Source: Aquimixticola soesokkakensis (GTDB lineage: Bacteria; Pseudomonadota; Alphaproteobacteria; Rhodobacterales; Rhodobacteraceae). Taken from it: a stretch of 64,000 bases of DNA. The position numbers were made by a program, and so were the translations under genes. Under the pieces are notes generated by a model that was given only the letters and a program-made list of their open reading frames with translations, was not told the DNA's origin and did not search any database. This document shows, one piece after another, positions 34,421-43,305 of the stretch. Positions within the stretch are counted from its first letter, which is position 1. Each line of letters begins with the position of its first letter. The stretch covers positions 124,001 to 188,000 of the forward strand of contig NZ_FWFS01000010.1 in NCBI RefSeq assembly GCF_900172375.1, read 5' to 3'.

Positions 34421-35350
34421 ATGCCGCAAATGCGCAACATCACTCCCCGCAAGTTCCTCCCCCTCCTCGCCCTCGCCTGCTTTGGAGCCGCCAGCCTTCC
34501 GGCGCTCGCGCAAGAGGTGACGATTGAAACGGCAACCGGTGCGCAAACCATCACCCCGGCACCTCAAACCGTTGTCGTCTTTGACGTGAACGCCATCGAC
34601 ACGCTCGATGCGCTGGACGTGACGATCGCAGGCATTCCCGATTTCTCCCTTCCGCTGCTGGCCGATGTCACCGCCAGCGTGCCGGTGATGGGGACGTTGT
34701 TCGAACCCGATTTCGAAAAACTGGCCATGGCCCAGCCCGACCTCATCATCGCGGGCGGTCGCTCGTCGCTCAAGGCCGAGGCGCTGGCACAGGTCGCCCC
34801 CACCATCGACATGACCATCGACCCCACCGATCAGATCGCACAGATCCATGCCCGCCTGACCGCCTATGGCGAAATCTTTGAAAAGCAGGATGCCGCGGCC
34901 CAGTTGGGCGCAGAGCTGGACGCGAAAATCGCACAGGCCGCCGAGGCCGCCCAAGGCAAGGGCAACGGGCTGATCATCCTGACCAACGGCGGGAATGTGT
35001 CGGCCTATGGCGCGACCTCGCGCTTTGGCTGGATTCACCAGGCGTTGAACCTGCCCGAAGCCGTGGAAGGCATCGGCGAGGCCACCCATGGCGAAGCGGT
35101 TTCCTTTGAATTCATCGCCCAGACCGACCCTGACTGGCTGTTTGTGATCGACCGTGGCGCAGCCATCGGCCAATCCGGCGAAGCGGCCAAAGCCACCCTC
35201 GACAACGCGCTCGTAACCGGCACCAAAGCCTGGAAAGAGGGCCATGTTGTCTATCTGAATTCCGGCAACATCTATCTCGACACCGGCGGCATCCAGTCCG
35301 TGACCTCGACCCTCGACGATCTGATCGCCGCCTTCTCCCCCGAAAGCTGA
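34421..35350 (+). CDS. Siderophore ABC transporter, substrate-binding protein
   Basis: A 309-residue periplasmic binding protein with a signal peptide ending SLPALAQE. It follows the type III (FepB/CeuE/YclQ) layout: PQTVVVFDVNAIDTLDALDV near the start, FEPDFEKLAMAQPDLIIAGGRSS in the middle, and the second lobe with SRFGWIHQALNLPE. The closest plan is the CeuA/YclQ subgroup, which binds catecholate siderophores or petrobactin-like iron chelates. The open frame extends 24 codons upstream, but the ATG at 34421 begins at the signal peptide and has AAAGG upstream. It is the first gene of a four-gene operon with two permeases and an ATPase. Confidence 0.88.
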   Translation: MPQMRNITPRKFLPLLALACFGAASLPALAQEVTIETATGAQTITPAPQTVVVFDVNAIDTLDALDVTIAGIPDFSLPLLADVTASVPVMGTLFEPDFEKLAMAQPDLIIAGGRSSLKAEALAQVAPTIDMTIDPTDQIAQIHARLTAYGEIFEKQDAAAQLGAELDAKIAQAAEAAQGKGNGLIILTNGGNVSAYGATSRFGWIHQALNLPEAVEGIGEATHGEAVSFEFIAQTDPDWLFVIDRGAAIGQSGEAAKATLDNALVTGTKAWKEGHVVYLNSGNIYLDTGGIQSVTSTLDDLIAAFSPES

Positions 35351-35356
35351 ACCGGG

Positions 35357-36367
35357 ATGTCGCGCCGCTCTCCCTTTTTATATCGGGCCCTGGCCCTGCT
35401 TGCCGTCTTGATGGTCATCAGTACCCTCGTCGGCGCGGCAGAGCTTGGGTCGGCGGGGGGCGCGACACCCAACGCAACCGGCGGCACCCTGCACCTGATG
35501 CTCGAAAGCCGCCTGCCACGCAGTTTTGCAGCCTTGCTGGCGGGGTCTGCCATGGCCGTGGCAGGGGTCATCATGCAGCAACTCGTGCGCAACCGCTTTG
35601 TCGAACCCTCCACCACCGGCACGACCGAGGGGGCCATGCTGGGGCTAATCGTGATCACCCTCCTGGCCCCGGGAGCGCCGGTGATGGTCAAAATGGTAGT
35701 CGCGGCCGGCACGGCGCTGATGGCCGCTGCCCTGTTCCTCGCCCTTGTCCGACGGTTATCGCCGCGCGATCCCTTCATGGTGCCGCTGGTCGGCATGATC
35801 TGGAGCGGCATATTGGGCGCGGGGGCGTCGTGGTTCGCGTGGCAAGCCGACCTCGTGCAATATCTGGGCAACTGGATGACGGGGGATTTTTCCGGCGTCA
35901 TCGCAGGGCGTTACGAATTGCTCTGGATTGCGGGCGCAGTGGCGCTTTTGGCCTATTTCGCCGCCGATATGCTTACCATTGCGGGCATGGGCGAAGGCAC
36001 CGCGCTTTCGCTCGGTCTGAACTATCGCGGGGCGCTGCGGCTTGGCCTTGTGGCCGTGTCGCTGGTGACGGCGCTGGTCGTGGTCACTGTCGGCGCGATC
36101 CCCTTCATCGGCCTTGTGGTGCCCAATATCGTCGCGCGACTGATGGGCGACCGCTTGCGCGCCTCCCTGCCCGTTGTGGCAGTCGGCGGTGCGATCCTTG
36201 TGCTGAGCGCGGATATCATCGGGCGGCTGATCCGCTACCCCTATGAAATTCCCGTGGGCACCGTGGCAGGCGTTCTGGGCGCGGCGATTTTCCTGTGGCT
36301 CTTGTCAAGCAAACCCCGACGGCACCGCGCGCCCCACCGTCAAAAAGAGGCGCATCATGCCAGCTGA
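35357..36367 (+). CDS. Siderophore ABC transporter permease (FecCD/YclN type)
   Basis: A 336-residue FecCD-family permease with about nine transmembrane helices. The family blocks are visible: RLPRSFAALLAGSAMAVAG, NRFVEPSTTGTTEGAMLG and GAIPFIGLVVPNIVARLMGD. It forms one half of the inner-membrane channel with the next permease. The ATG lies six bases after the binding-protein stop, and the 3' end overlaps the following permease by 11 bases. Confidence 0.92.
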   Translation: MSRRSPFLYRALALLAVLMVISTLVGAAELGSAGGATPNATGGTLHLMLESRLPRSFAALLAGSAMAVAGVIMQQLVRNRFVEPSTTGTTEGAMLGLIVITLLAPGAPVMVKMVVAAGTALMAAALFLALVRRLSPRDPFMVPLVGMIWSGILGAGASWFAWQADLVQYLGNWMTGDFSGVIAGRYELLWIAGAVALLAYFAADMLTIAGMGEGTALSLGLNYRGALRLGLVAVSLVTALVVVTVGAIPFIGLVVPNIVARLMGDRLRASLPVVAVGGAILVLSADIIGRLIRYPYEIPVGTVAGVLGAAIFLWLLSSKPRRHRAPHRQKEAHHAS

Positions 36368-37346
36368 CCGTCGCCTCGCCGCCCTTGCCGTGACCCTGCT
36401 TGCTCTCGCGGGGGCCTTTTTGATGTGGCAGTTTGCCAGCCCGACCTGGGCGCTGATCCGGGGGGACGAGGCGGGCCCTGCAGCCTTTATCCTAAGCCTG
36501 CGCGGCGTCAAACTGGCGGCACTGGTGGCTGTGGGCCTTGCCATCGGCACCGCCACGATCCTCTTTCAAACGGTCAGCGAAAACCGCATCCTCACCCCCG
36601 GAATCCTCGGGTTCGACGCGCTGTTCATCTTTGTGCAAACCCTGCTGGTGTTCACCATGGGCGGCTTTGGACTGGCCAGCATCGGCGCGGGGGCGCAGTT
36701 TCTGATCGACACCAGCGTCATGGTGGTCGCGGCCTGCGCGCTGTTTTCCGTCCTGCTTGGCGCAAAGAGCGGCCCGCGCGACCTGTCACGCATGTTGCTG
36801 ACCGGCGTCATCATTGGGGTGCTGTTGCGCTCGCTTTCGGGCCTGATGGGGCGGATGATCGACCCTTCGGAATTTGCCATCGTTCAGGGAAAAATGTTTG
36901 CCACGTTCGGCGCTGTGGATCGCGGAAACCTGATCCTTGCGAGCCTGCTGATTGCCCCTGCCCTCCTCGCCAGCCTTGCCCTTGCACGCCGCCTCGACGT
37001 GATGGGACTGGGGCGACAAACCGCACTCGGGCTGGGGCTGGACCACGACCGCTGGGTGCTCGTGGTGCTCGCGCTCGTTGCCGTGCTCACCGCCTCCGCA
37101 ACAGCGCTCGTCGGCCCCGTGACCTTCCTTGGATTGCTCGCCGCCTCGCTTGCGCGCAGCCTGCTTGGCACCCATCGCCATGCGCTGCTCATTCCCGCAA
37201 CGGCCCTGATCGCCGCCATCATTCTTGTTGCAGGGCAGTTTGTTTTCGAACGCCTGTTGGGCCAGGAATCCTCGCTTGCGGTGATCATCGAGTTCGTCGG
37301 CGGCCTTGTGTTTCTAGCCCTTGTTCTGAAAGGAAAATCAGCATGA
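36357..37346 (+). CDS. Siderophore ABC transporter permease, second subunit (FecCD/YclO type)
   Basis: A 329-residue FecCD-family permease. Blocks such as RGVKLAALVAVGLAIGTATILFQ, ENRILTPGILGFDALFIFVQ and GPVTFLGLLAASLARSLLG match the second permease of CeuBC/YclNO systems. The ATG at 36357 is chosen because it starts at the first hydrophobic helix; it overlaps the first permease gene by 11 bases. The last bases overlap the ATPase start by four (ATGA). Confidence 0.92.
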   Translation: MPADRRLAALAVTLLALAGAFLMWQFASPTWALIRGDEAGPAAFILSLRGVKLAALVAVGLAIGTATILFQTVSENRILTPGILGFDALFIFVQTLLVFTMGGFGLASIGAGAQFLIDTSVMVVAACALFSVLLGAKSGPRDLSRMLLTGVIIGVLLRSLSGLMGRMIDPSEFAIVQGKMFATFGAVDRGNLILASLLIAPALLASLALARRLDVMGLGRQTALGLGLDHDRWVLVVLALVAVLTASATALVGPVTFLGLLAASLARSLLGTHRHALLIPATALIAAIILVAGQFVFERLLGQESSLAVIIEFVGGLVFLALVLKGKSA

Positions 37347-38143
37347 TCTCGACCAGCGGCCTTGGCCATAAAATCGACGATAGCGTGATCCTGAACGACA
37401 TCTCCCTCGACATTGCCAAGGGCGGAATCACGGCGCTGATCGGCCCGAATGGCGCGGGGAAATCCACGCTTTTGCACCTGATTTCCGCGCTTATGCCTGT
37501 GCAATCGGGCACTGTGCAGATCGACGGGCGCGACCTTGGCAAAACGCCGCGCCGCGACCTTGCGCGTAGCCTTGCGATCCTGACACAATCAAGCGGCATC
37601 ACCTCAAGGCTGACGGTGCGCGATCTGGTCGCTTTCGGGCGCTGGCCGCACAGCCACGGACGCCTCACCGCTGCCGATGACACCGCGATCGCCCAAGCGC
37701 TCAACCTCTTTGAACTGGATGATCTGGCGCATCGCTACATCGACGAACTCTCCGGCGGGCAACGCCAGCGCGCCCAGGTTGCCATGGCCTATGCGCAGGA
37801 AACGGATTGGCTGTTGCTTGACGAGCCGCTCAACAACCTTGACCCGCGCCATGCGCAAACGCTGATGTCGCGCCTCTTCGACCTCTCGCGTCCGGGGGCA
37901 AAAATGCGCTCGGTCGTGATCGTGATCCACGAGGTGAATTATGCCGCCGCCTGGGCGGATCGTGTGGTTGCCATGAAGGACGGGAAACTCGTCCATCAAG
38001 GGCTGACGCGTGAGGTGCTGACCTCGGAGCGTCTGTCGGCCCTCTATGACACACCGATCCGCGTGGCCGAGGTCGAGGGCCGTCCCTTCGTGCTGCACCA
38101 CCGCAACGAGGCGTCGGTGCATCGCCTTTCCCGCAGCGCCTGA
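37343..38143 (+). CDS. Siderophore ABC transporter ATP-binding protein
   Basis: A 266-residue ABC ATPase with Walker A GPNGAGKST (about 37-45), signature LSGGQRQR, Walker B WLLLDEPLNNLD, and H-loop IVIHEVNYA. It powers the siderophore transporter made by the three genes before it, and overlaps the second permease gene by four bases. The order of binding protein, permease, permease, ATPase is complete. No outer-membrane receptor lies in this operon; the receptor at the left end of the window belongs to heme uptake. It converges with kdsA. Confidence 0.93.
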   Translation: MISTSGLGHKIDDSVILNDISLDIAKGGITALIGPNGAGKSTLLHLISALMPVQSGTVQIDGRDLGKTPRRDLARSLAILTQSSGITSRLTVRDLVAFGRWPHSHGRLTAADDTAIAQALNLFELDDLAHRYIDELSGGQRQRAQVAMAYAQETDWLLLDEPLNNLDPRHAQTLMSRLFDLSRPGAKMRSVVIVIHEVNYAAAWADRVVAMKDGKLVHQGLTREVLTSERLSALYDTPIRVAEVEGRPFVLHHRNEASVHRLSRSA

Positions 38144-38172
38144 GCCGCAGGAAAGGCCGTTTTCAAAAGGAC

Positions 38173-39000
38173 TTAGCCCTTCTGGATCGTGTCGATCGCG
38201 CGCAGTTTGGCAAGCAGGGGCTGCAGGTCTTCGATCCGCACCATGTTCGGCCCGTCGGACGGCGCGTTATCAGGGTCTTCATGCGTCTCGATGAACAGCG
38301 CCGCGACGCCAACGGCCACTGCCGCGCGTGCCAGAGGCGGCACCATGCGACGATCGCCCCCTGTCGAAGTGCCATTGCCACCGGGTTGCTGGACCGAATG
38401 GGTCGCATCAAAGACCACCGGATAGCCCGTCTCGGCCATCGTCGGCAAACCACGAAAATCGCTTACCAAAGTGTTGTAGCCAAAGGAGGTCCCGCGCTCG
38501 CACAGCATGATCCGCTCGTTGCCGGTCGAGGCCACTTTCGCCGCCACGTTCTGCATGTCCCAAGGGGCCAGAAACTGGCCCTTTTTCACGTTGATCGCAA
38601 GGCCGGTTTCACCCGCTGCCAGCAACAGATCGGTCTGGCGGCACAGGAAAGCGGGGATTTGCAGGATATCGACAAATTCCGCCGCCATCGCGCAATGGGA
38701 CGGCTCATGCACATCCGTGATCACCGGCACGCCGAATTCGTCTTTGATTTTCGACAGGATTTCGAGCCCCTTGTCGGCACCCAGGCCACGTTTGCCTTGC
38801 AAGGAAGACCGGTTGGCCTTGTCGTAGGACCCTTTGAAAATAAAGCCGGTCCCCGTTGCCGCGCAGGCCTCGGCGATGCGTTCGGCCAACATGCGTGCGT
38901 GATCGAGGCTTTCCAGCTGGCACGGGCCGCAAATGATCGAAAAAGGCAGATCGTTGGAAATCGACAAATCACCGATCTGGACGGTTTTCTGAATAGTCAT
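38173..39000 (-). CDS. kdsA: 3-deoxy-8-phosphooctulonate synthase (KDO8P synthase), metal-dependent type
   Basis: A 275-residue KdsA, which joins PEP and arabinose 5-phosphate to form KDO 8-phosphate for lipopolysaccharide inner core. Family blocks are KGSYDKANRSSLQGKRG, DILQIPAFLCRQTDLLLAAGETG and FDATHSVQQPGG. The first-strand motif reads ICGPCQLES with a cysteine (Cys27) where the E. coli enzyme has asparagine, which is the mark of the metal-dependent class as in Aquifex. It begins ten bases after rpe on the same strand. The open frame upstream is inside rpe in another frame and is rejected. Confidence 0.94.
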   Translation of the reverse strand: MTIQKTVQIGDLSISNDLPFSIICGPCQLESLDHARMLAERIAEACAATGTGFIFKGSYDKANRSSLQGKRGLGADKGLEILSKIKDEFGVPVITDVHEPSHCAMAAEFVDILQIPAFLCRQTDLLLAAGETGLAINVKKGQFLAPWDMQNVAAKVASTGNERIMLCERGTSFGYNTLVSDFRGLPTMAETGYPVVFDATHSVQQPGGNGTSTGGDRRMVPPLARAAVAVGVAALFIETHEDPDNAPSDGPNMVRIEDLQPLLAKLRAIDTIQKG

Positions 39001-39010
39001 GGTTTTCTCC

Positions 39011-39700
39011 TTATTCAGCAGCGGCGCGCAGCTTGCGCATGTTGTCGCCATAGACTTCGGGCTGGTCAACCGAGCCGCCTTTGAACACGGCAGAACCGGC
39101 AACGAAAACATCCGCCCCGGCCGCGCGCACCAGCGGGATGGTGGTCGGATCGACACCGCCGTCGATTTCGATATGGATGGGGCGATCGCCGATCATCGCC
39201 CGCAGGCGTTCGACCTTGGCAATCTGGCTCTGGATCAGTTTCTGCCCGCCAAATCCCGGGTTCACCGTCATCACATTGACCAGATCGACCATGTCGAGCA
39301 GATATTCCACCGCCTCCACAGGCGTCGCGGGGTTCAACGCGATGCCCGCTTTGACACCGCAGCCGCGAATGGCCTGCATCGTGCGGTGCACATGGGGGCC
39401 GGATTCGACATGGGCTGAAATGAAATCGGCCCCGGCCTCGGCGAAGGCTTCGATATAGGGATCGACGGGGGCGATCATCAGGTGCACGTCCATGACCGTT
39501 TTGATATGCGGGCGGATCGCCTTGCAGGTCTGCGGGCCAAAGGTGAGGTTGGGCACGAAATGCCCGTCCATCACATCGACATGCACCCAATCACAGCCCT
39601 GCGCCTCGATCGCGCGAATTTCCGCGCCGAAATTGGCGAAATCTGCGGATAGAATGGAAGGGGCGATCTTTACGTTGCGCTCAAAAACAGTCTGCGGCAT
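39011..39700 (-). CDS. rpe: Ribulose-phosphate 3-epimerase
   Basis: A 229-residue TIM-barrel enzyme interconverting D-ribulose 5-phosphate and D-xylulose 5-phosphate. Conserved blocks are IAPSILSADFANFG, DWVHVDVMDGHFVPNLTFGP, MDVHLMI, VNPGFGGQKLIQ and EIDGGVDP, which carry the metal-binding His/Asp residues and the catalytic aspartates. It is the first gene of an rpe-kdsA pair; both use pentose phosphates, so the pairing makes metabolic sense. The gap to the divergent AraC gene is 289 bases and holds no other gene that I can see. Confidence 0.96.
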   Translation of the reverse strand: MPQTVFERNVKIAPSILSADFANFGAEIRAIEAQGCDWVHVDVMDGHFVPNLTFGPQTCKAIRPHIKTVMDVHLMIAPVDPYIEAFAEAGADFISAHVESGPHVHRTMQAIRGCGVKAGIALNPATPVEAVEYLLDMVDLVNVMTVNPGFGGQKLIQSQIAKVERLRAMIGDRPIHIEIDGGVDPTTIPLVRAAGADVFVAGSAVFKGGSVDQPEVYGDNMRKLRAAAE

Positions 39701-39989
39701 CGGCGTATCCCGTCTTATGGCCTTGCACCCAAGGCCCGATATTATGTCCTGCGCGCAGGCCTATCCGGTTTGCGGCGCGCTGTCACCACACCGCGTTCAG
39801 AACGCCGCCGCGCGGCCCTGCCGCCGCTCTGCTCAACTCTGCACGCGATTTTGCACCAAAAGGCTGTGCGATGTCACTTTGCGAGCGACAATCAACCTGA
39901 ACGTGCGTATATTGTTAACCATGCGTCAAGCAACACAGTGTGATGTCGTGGCGCATAGGTTCCACTTTTAACAGGTTTTCGGGTTGCAT

Positions 39990-40832
39990 ATGAACACACT
40001 GACGCTTCAGTCCGCTGACATTCTGAACAAGTCAGACAGCTTCCATTTCTCGCGCACTCTTTTGTCACGTTCAGTGCCTAAAGCCATGCATGCGCACGAT
40101 TTTTACGAAATTTTCTGGCTCACCAACGGGCGCGCCCGCCACTATATCAATGGCGAGAAAATTCTTTTGAACGAAGGGGATTGCGTCTTCGTGCGCCCGC
40201 ATGACCTGCACGGGCTTCAAGGCGTCGGGGAAGAGACTCACGTCGTCAACATCGTGATTCAATCCGCGCTCGTTGATCGGCTTGAAAAGCGATATGGCCT
40301 TGGCGAGCGCTATTTTGGCAAAGAAAACCCCTTTCCACAGCAGGTTCATTTCGACGCCCGCGCCCGTATCGACCTGGCGCAGCGCGCCACGGTTCTGGAG
40401 CGCGGGGCGCGCACCAAGCTGCAGATCGAAGCCTTTTTGCTGCCGCTTCTCAACGACTTGAGCGCCGAGCCGGTCGAGCTGCCTGCGGATGCGCCCGACT
40501 GGCTCGCGCAGGCCTGTCTTGCCGCGCGGCGCCCGGAGGTATTTCGCGACGGCGCCGCCGGTTTTGCCCGCAGCACGGGCAAGGCCCACGCCCATGTCAG
40601 CCGCACGGTCCAGAAATTCCTCGGAAAAACACCTTCGGATTACATCAACGATCACCGCATGGCCTATGCCGCGCGGCAATTGGCGGGCACGGCCGATGGG
40701 CTTGCGGAAATTGCGCAAGACGTCGGGATCGCAAACATGAGCCATTTTCACCGACTGTTTCGCGACCATTTCGGCATGACGCCGCGCCAGTATCGCGTCA
40801 CCAACCAAAAGGGCGTTGTACAGCCCGAATAA
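39990..40832 (+). CDS. AraC-family transcriptional regulator with N-terminal cupin
   Basis: A 280-residue regulator. The N-terminal cupin-like sensor domain (about 1-150) has HAHDFYEIFWLTNGRARHYING and a GDCVFVRPHDLHGLQ block. The C-terminal double helix-turn-helix ends with GLAEIAQDVGIANMSHFHRLFRDHFGMTPRQYR. The layout is like that of ChbR/MelR-type sugar regulators. It is a single gene flanked by rpe (divergent) and the DUF1523 gene (convergent), so its target is not obvious. ATG at 39990 is used; a TTG two codons earlier is also possible. A terminator follows. Confidence 0.9.
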   Translation: MNTLTLQSADILNKSDSFHFSRTLLSRSVPKAMHAHDFYEIFWLTNGRARHYINGEKILLNEGDCVFVRPHDLHGLQGVGEETHVVNIVIQSALVDRLEKRYGLGERYFGKENPFPQQVHFDARARIDLAQRATVLERGARTKLQIEAFLLPLLNDLSAEPVELPADAPDWLAQACLAARRPEVFRDGAAGFARSTGKAHAHVSRTVQKFLGKTPSDYINDHRMAYAARQLAGTADGLAEIAQDVGIANMSHFHRLFRDHFGMTPRQYRVTNQKGVVQPE

Positions 40833-40849
40833 AGCGGACCCGCACGAAA

Positions 40850-40878
40850 AAAGACGCCCCCAAAACAGGGGCGTCTTT
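40850..40878. terminator. Bidirectional terminator between the AraC gene and the AAA operon
   Basis: AAAGACGCCCC and GGGGCGTCTTT form a perfect 11-bp stem with a CAAAACA loop. A run of A residues on the left and T residues on the right make it usable from both strands. It ends the rightward AraC transcript and the leftward eight-gene operon. Confidence 0.9.
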
Positions 40879-40912
40879 CAAGTGGTCGCGCACAGGCGTC
40901 ACTGTCCGCAGC

Positions 40913-41563
40913 TCAATTGCGCGGCTTGCCTTTCCAGGTGCCCAGCCAGCCTTTGAACCTGCGCCATTTGCCGCGCGCCGCGGTGCGGCTGTCGTCCCAG
41001 GCGTCATCGACATCCTCGAGCAGCGGATCAATCGTGCGCTCGCGAAACTGCGCGATCATCCGCCAGATCAAAAGCACAAGCACCAGCAGGAACAGCAAGA
41101 TCACCGTGTTCACCCAGGGAAAAGAGGTGTCATCGGGACCTGCGACCGCTTTGACCCCCACCGCATTGGGGAAAATCGACAGTAGCTCGTTGCGCCAGCC
41201 GTAATGGGTGACGGACACCCACTGCGGATTGGCCGAGGTCGAGGTCAGATCATTGGCCTGCGCTTGCAGGTTGGATGTGTCGAACTTGAAATAGGGTGGC
41301 CAGCCCCAGCCCGTATCTTCATTGCGATAGACCATCGGTTTGCCATTGGGTTTGACCGTGTTGATGAAGAACACATCGCGGTTCGCCGCAGTGGCATTGC
41401 CCGAATCCGGCGCAGCCCAGAAGATCGAGTTCTCACCGAAATCAATCCGGCGGTTTTCGGAACTGACGATCCGCACGATGTCGTGCTGTGGCAGGGTGTA
41501 GTGCAAAAACCCAAACACGATGATGGCCAGAATGACCCCGAGTCCCCATTTGACGTAACGCAT
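40913..41563 (-). CDS. DUF1523 family membrane protein, last gene of the AAA operon
   Basis: A 216-residue protein with an N-terminal transmembrane helix (about 5-25), a periplasmic domain (DFGENSIFWAAPDSGNA, VYRNEDTGWGWPPYFKFDTSNL, WVSVTHYGWRNELLSIFPN), and a second transmembrane helix (about 148-168) followed by a basic cytoplasmic tail. The pattern matches DUF1523, an alphaproteobacterial family of unknown function. In most genomes I would expect it as a single gene; here it ends an operon with a AAA ATPase. It starts 12 bases after the preceding small membrane protein gene. Confidence 0.82.
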   Translation of the reverse strand: MRYVKWGLGVILAIIVFGFLHYTLPQHDIVRIVSSENRRIDFGENSIFWAAPDSGNATAANRDVFFINTVKPNGKPMVYRNEDTGWGWPPYFKFDTSNLQAQANDLTSTSANPQWVSVTHYGWRNELLSIFPNAVGVKAVAGPDDTSFPWVNTVILLFLLVLVLLIWRMIAQFRERTIDPLLEDVDDAWDDSRTAARGKWRRFKGWLGTWKGKPRN

Positions 41564-41575
41564 TCAAACGCCCCT

Positions 41576-41842
41576 TCAGCTAAAATTCACGACATACAGC
41601 ACAAGGCCGACCGTCACAATCGGCACAATATAAACAAGCAAAATCAATTTCTTGGCGAAAGACCTGCGGTATTCGGCCAGTCCTTGGGACACATAGTCCT
41701 CCTGCGCGCCGATTGATCCCTCCCGCAGCCAGTCTTTTTCCAGCTTCTCGCGCCTCACAGAGCGCGCATAAATCAGCACCAGCCCATAGAGCACGCTCAG
41801 CCCGATCAAGCCAAACACCGCCAATCGAAAAAACGCAATCAT
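41576..41842 (-). CDS. Small two-helix membrane protein, AAA operon
   Basis: An 88-residue protein with two hydrophobic helices (about 3-24 and 62-84) joined by a charged loop RRFREKLEKDW-like region (RSVRREKLEKDWLREGS). No family is recognised. The ATG at 41840-41842 overlaps the stop of the 488-residue gene by four bases and has a strong AAAGGAGAGAGG ribosome site inside that gene, so expression is coupled. Membrane location suggests a structural or anchoring role for the complex encoded by the operon. Confidence 0.8.
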   Translation of the reverse strand: MIAFFRLAVFGLIGLSVLYGLVLIYARSVRREKLEKDWLREGSIGAQEDYVSQGLAEYRRSFAKKLILLVYIVPIVTVGLVLYVVNFS

Positions 41843-43305
41843 TCCTCTCTCCTTTGCACCGCGCCCCAAGGGCCCACGAGGTCGATGATATCAGGCGCTT
41901 TGGGCGCCCCCGTTGGCTTTGCAGAGCCCCAGGGGCTTGCCAGTGGCTTGGTCGGTGACGCTGACGGCAGGGGTGGCGGTGGCGGGACCGGCGCCGCCTT
42001 GGCCACGCGGCGCACTGCCGCGCTTGCCCCCGATAGTGCCGCGTCGCGCGTGACAAAACGAGCGGTGCGAAAGGCAGCTTTGTCTGGCAGGTACTGCGCC
42101 GCAAGCCAATCCGCCACAAAGGCCTGCATCGGCTCCGCCCACCGGGCGTAGGTTGCGTAAAACTGCGGCTTGTTCCACAAAAAGGCCTGAACGGGGTCTG
42201 CGGGGCACAGCTCGGCCAGCAACCGGTTCACCAAAGGTGCCAGCGGATGCTCTGCCGCTGCGCGCAGGGTGTAAAAATATGCCGGATGCTGGGACGACAG
42301 CGCAGGCCAGCTTCCGCCCTCTTGCGACCATCGCAACAACGCCCCAAGCCCCTGCGCCGCTTCGGGCAGAGCTGGCCCCAACTGCTGGGCTGCATCACGC
42401 AGGGCGCGTGGCGTGCCGGTGCCAATCGACACGCCGGCCGCGCTTGCCGCCTCGACCACCATGAAATCCAGTTTCTGCGCCAGAAACGTTGCGCCCTGCG
42501 TGCCACGGGCGCGCACCACCGGCTCGACCAAACTATTGTCGGTCAAAAACCGTGCCACCGCATTGCGCGCGGCAATGTCGATCACCGGCAAGGGCAAATC
42601 GCCCTCCAAGGCCGCGCCCCCGCGGATCACTGCCGGTGCCGCGACATCGCGCAACACGTAAAGCCCGCCAAAATGCGACGTCCAAAAGCTTTCTTCGCGT
42701 GCATCAAGCCGCGACAAGGTCACCGGATTGCGCGTCACATCGCCCGTCGAACGGGCCAGATCGATCATCTGCGCAATCAAAACGTCGTCGTACCAACCGT
42801 CCTCGCGGGTGCGAAATTCGGTGATCCTGGCCTCAAGCTTGCGCGCATCGGCCACGCGGCTGTTGGTTGTATCGGCCTCGATCGACAGGCTGTGAATATC
42901 GAGCACCCGGGCGGGGCTGGACAGATCCACCACCGAGCTGACGACCTCACCCGCGACAGCATCGCGCGCGGTGAGCGCAAAAAGCGCCGCCTCGTTGTCG
43001 GTGATAAAACGCCGGATCAGATCACGCATCACGGAAAACTTTTCGCGCAACAGCGGGCTGTGCTTTTGCGCGGTCGACAGCAAAATGAACCGGCGGTTTG
43101 CGCCCGCGCGATCCAGATAGTCGGGGGCCTCCAATTCATCGGCGATTTCGGGGGAATAGCCCGCCAGATCAACGTGAAAATCGCTCAGTTGCGTGCGCCG
43201 TCCCGTCAGCCGCTCAAGCGCACGATTGTAGCGCTCGATCAGGGCGGGGCTGTCAACCACGACCAGCCCGCCAAACATCAGCCCGCGTTCGATCAACAGC
43301 CTCAT
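41839..43305 (-). CDS. 488-residue protein of unknown function, AAA operon
   Basis: A soluble, alpha-beta protein without signal or membrane segments. I tentatively recall similar Rhodobacterales proteins annotated as DUF6638, but cannot confirm this. The body (about 1-420) has no motif that I recognise. The last 70 residues are proline/alanine-rich (PVPPPPPLPSASP) and end in a short hydrophobic peptide, IIDLVGPWGAV. This arrangement, a flexible linker with a terminal motif, is typical of proteins that dock onto a partner. Its start overlaps the preceding 122-residue membrane protein by four bases and its stop overlaps the next gene by four. Confidence 0.75.
   Translation of the reverse strand: MRLLIERGLMFGGLVVVDSPALIERYNRALERLTGRRTQLSDFHVDLAGYSPEIADELEAPDYLDRAGANRRFILLSTAQKHSPLLREKFSVMRDLIRRFITDNEAALFALTARDAVAGEVVSSVVDLSSPARVLDIHSLSIEADTTNSRVADARKLEARITEFRTREDGWYDDVLIAQMIDLARSTGDVTRNPVTLSRLDAREESFWTSHFGGLYVLRDVAAPAVIRGGAALEGDLPLPVIDIAARNAVARFLTDNSLVEPVVRARGTQGATFLAQKLDFMVVEAASAAGVSIGTGTPRALRDAAQQLGPALPEAAQGLGALLRWSQEGGSWPALSSQHPAYFYTLRAAAEHPLAPLVNRLLAELCPADPVQAFLWNKPQFYATYARWAEPMQAFVADWLAAQYLPDKAAFRTARFVTRDAALSGASAAVRRVAKAAPVPPPPPLPSASPTKPLASPWGSAKPTGAPKAPDIIDLVGPWGAVQRREE

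Noticed and set aside
36425-37342. A 306-codon upstream extension of the siderophore ATPase frame
   Set aside because: It overlaps the second permease gene in another frame; the ATPase start at 37343 gives the correct N-terminus and a 4-base overlap.
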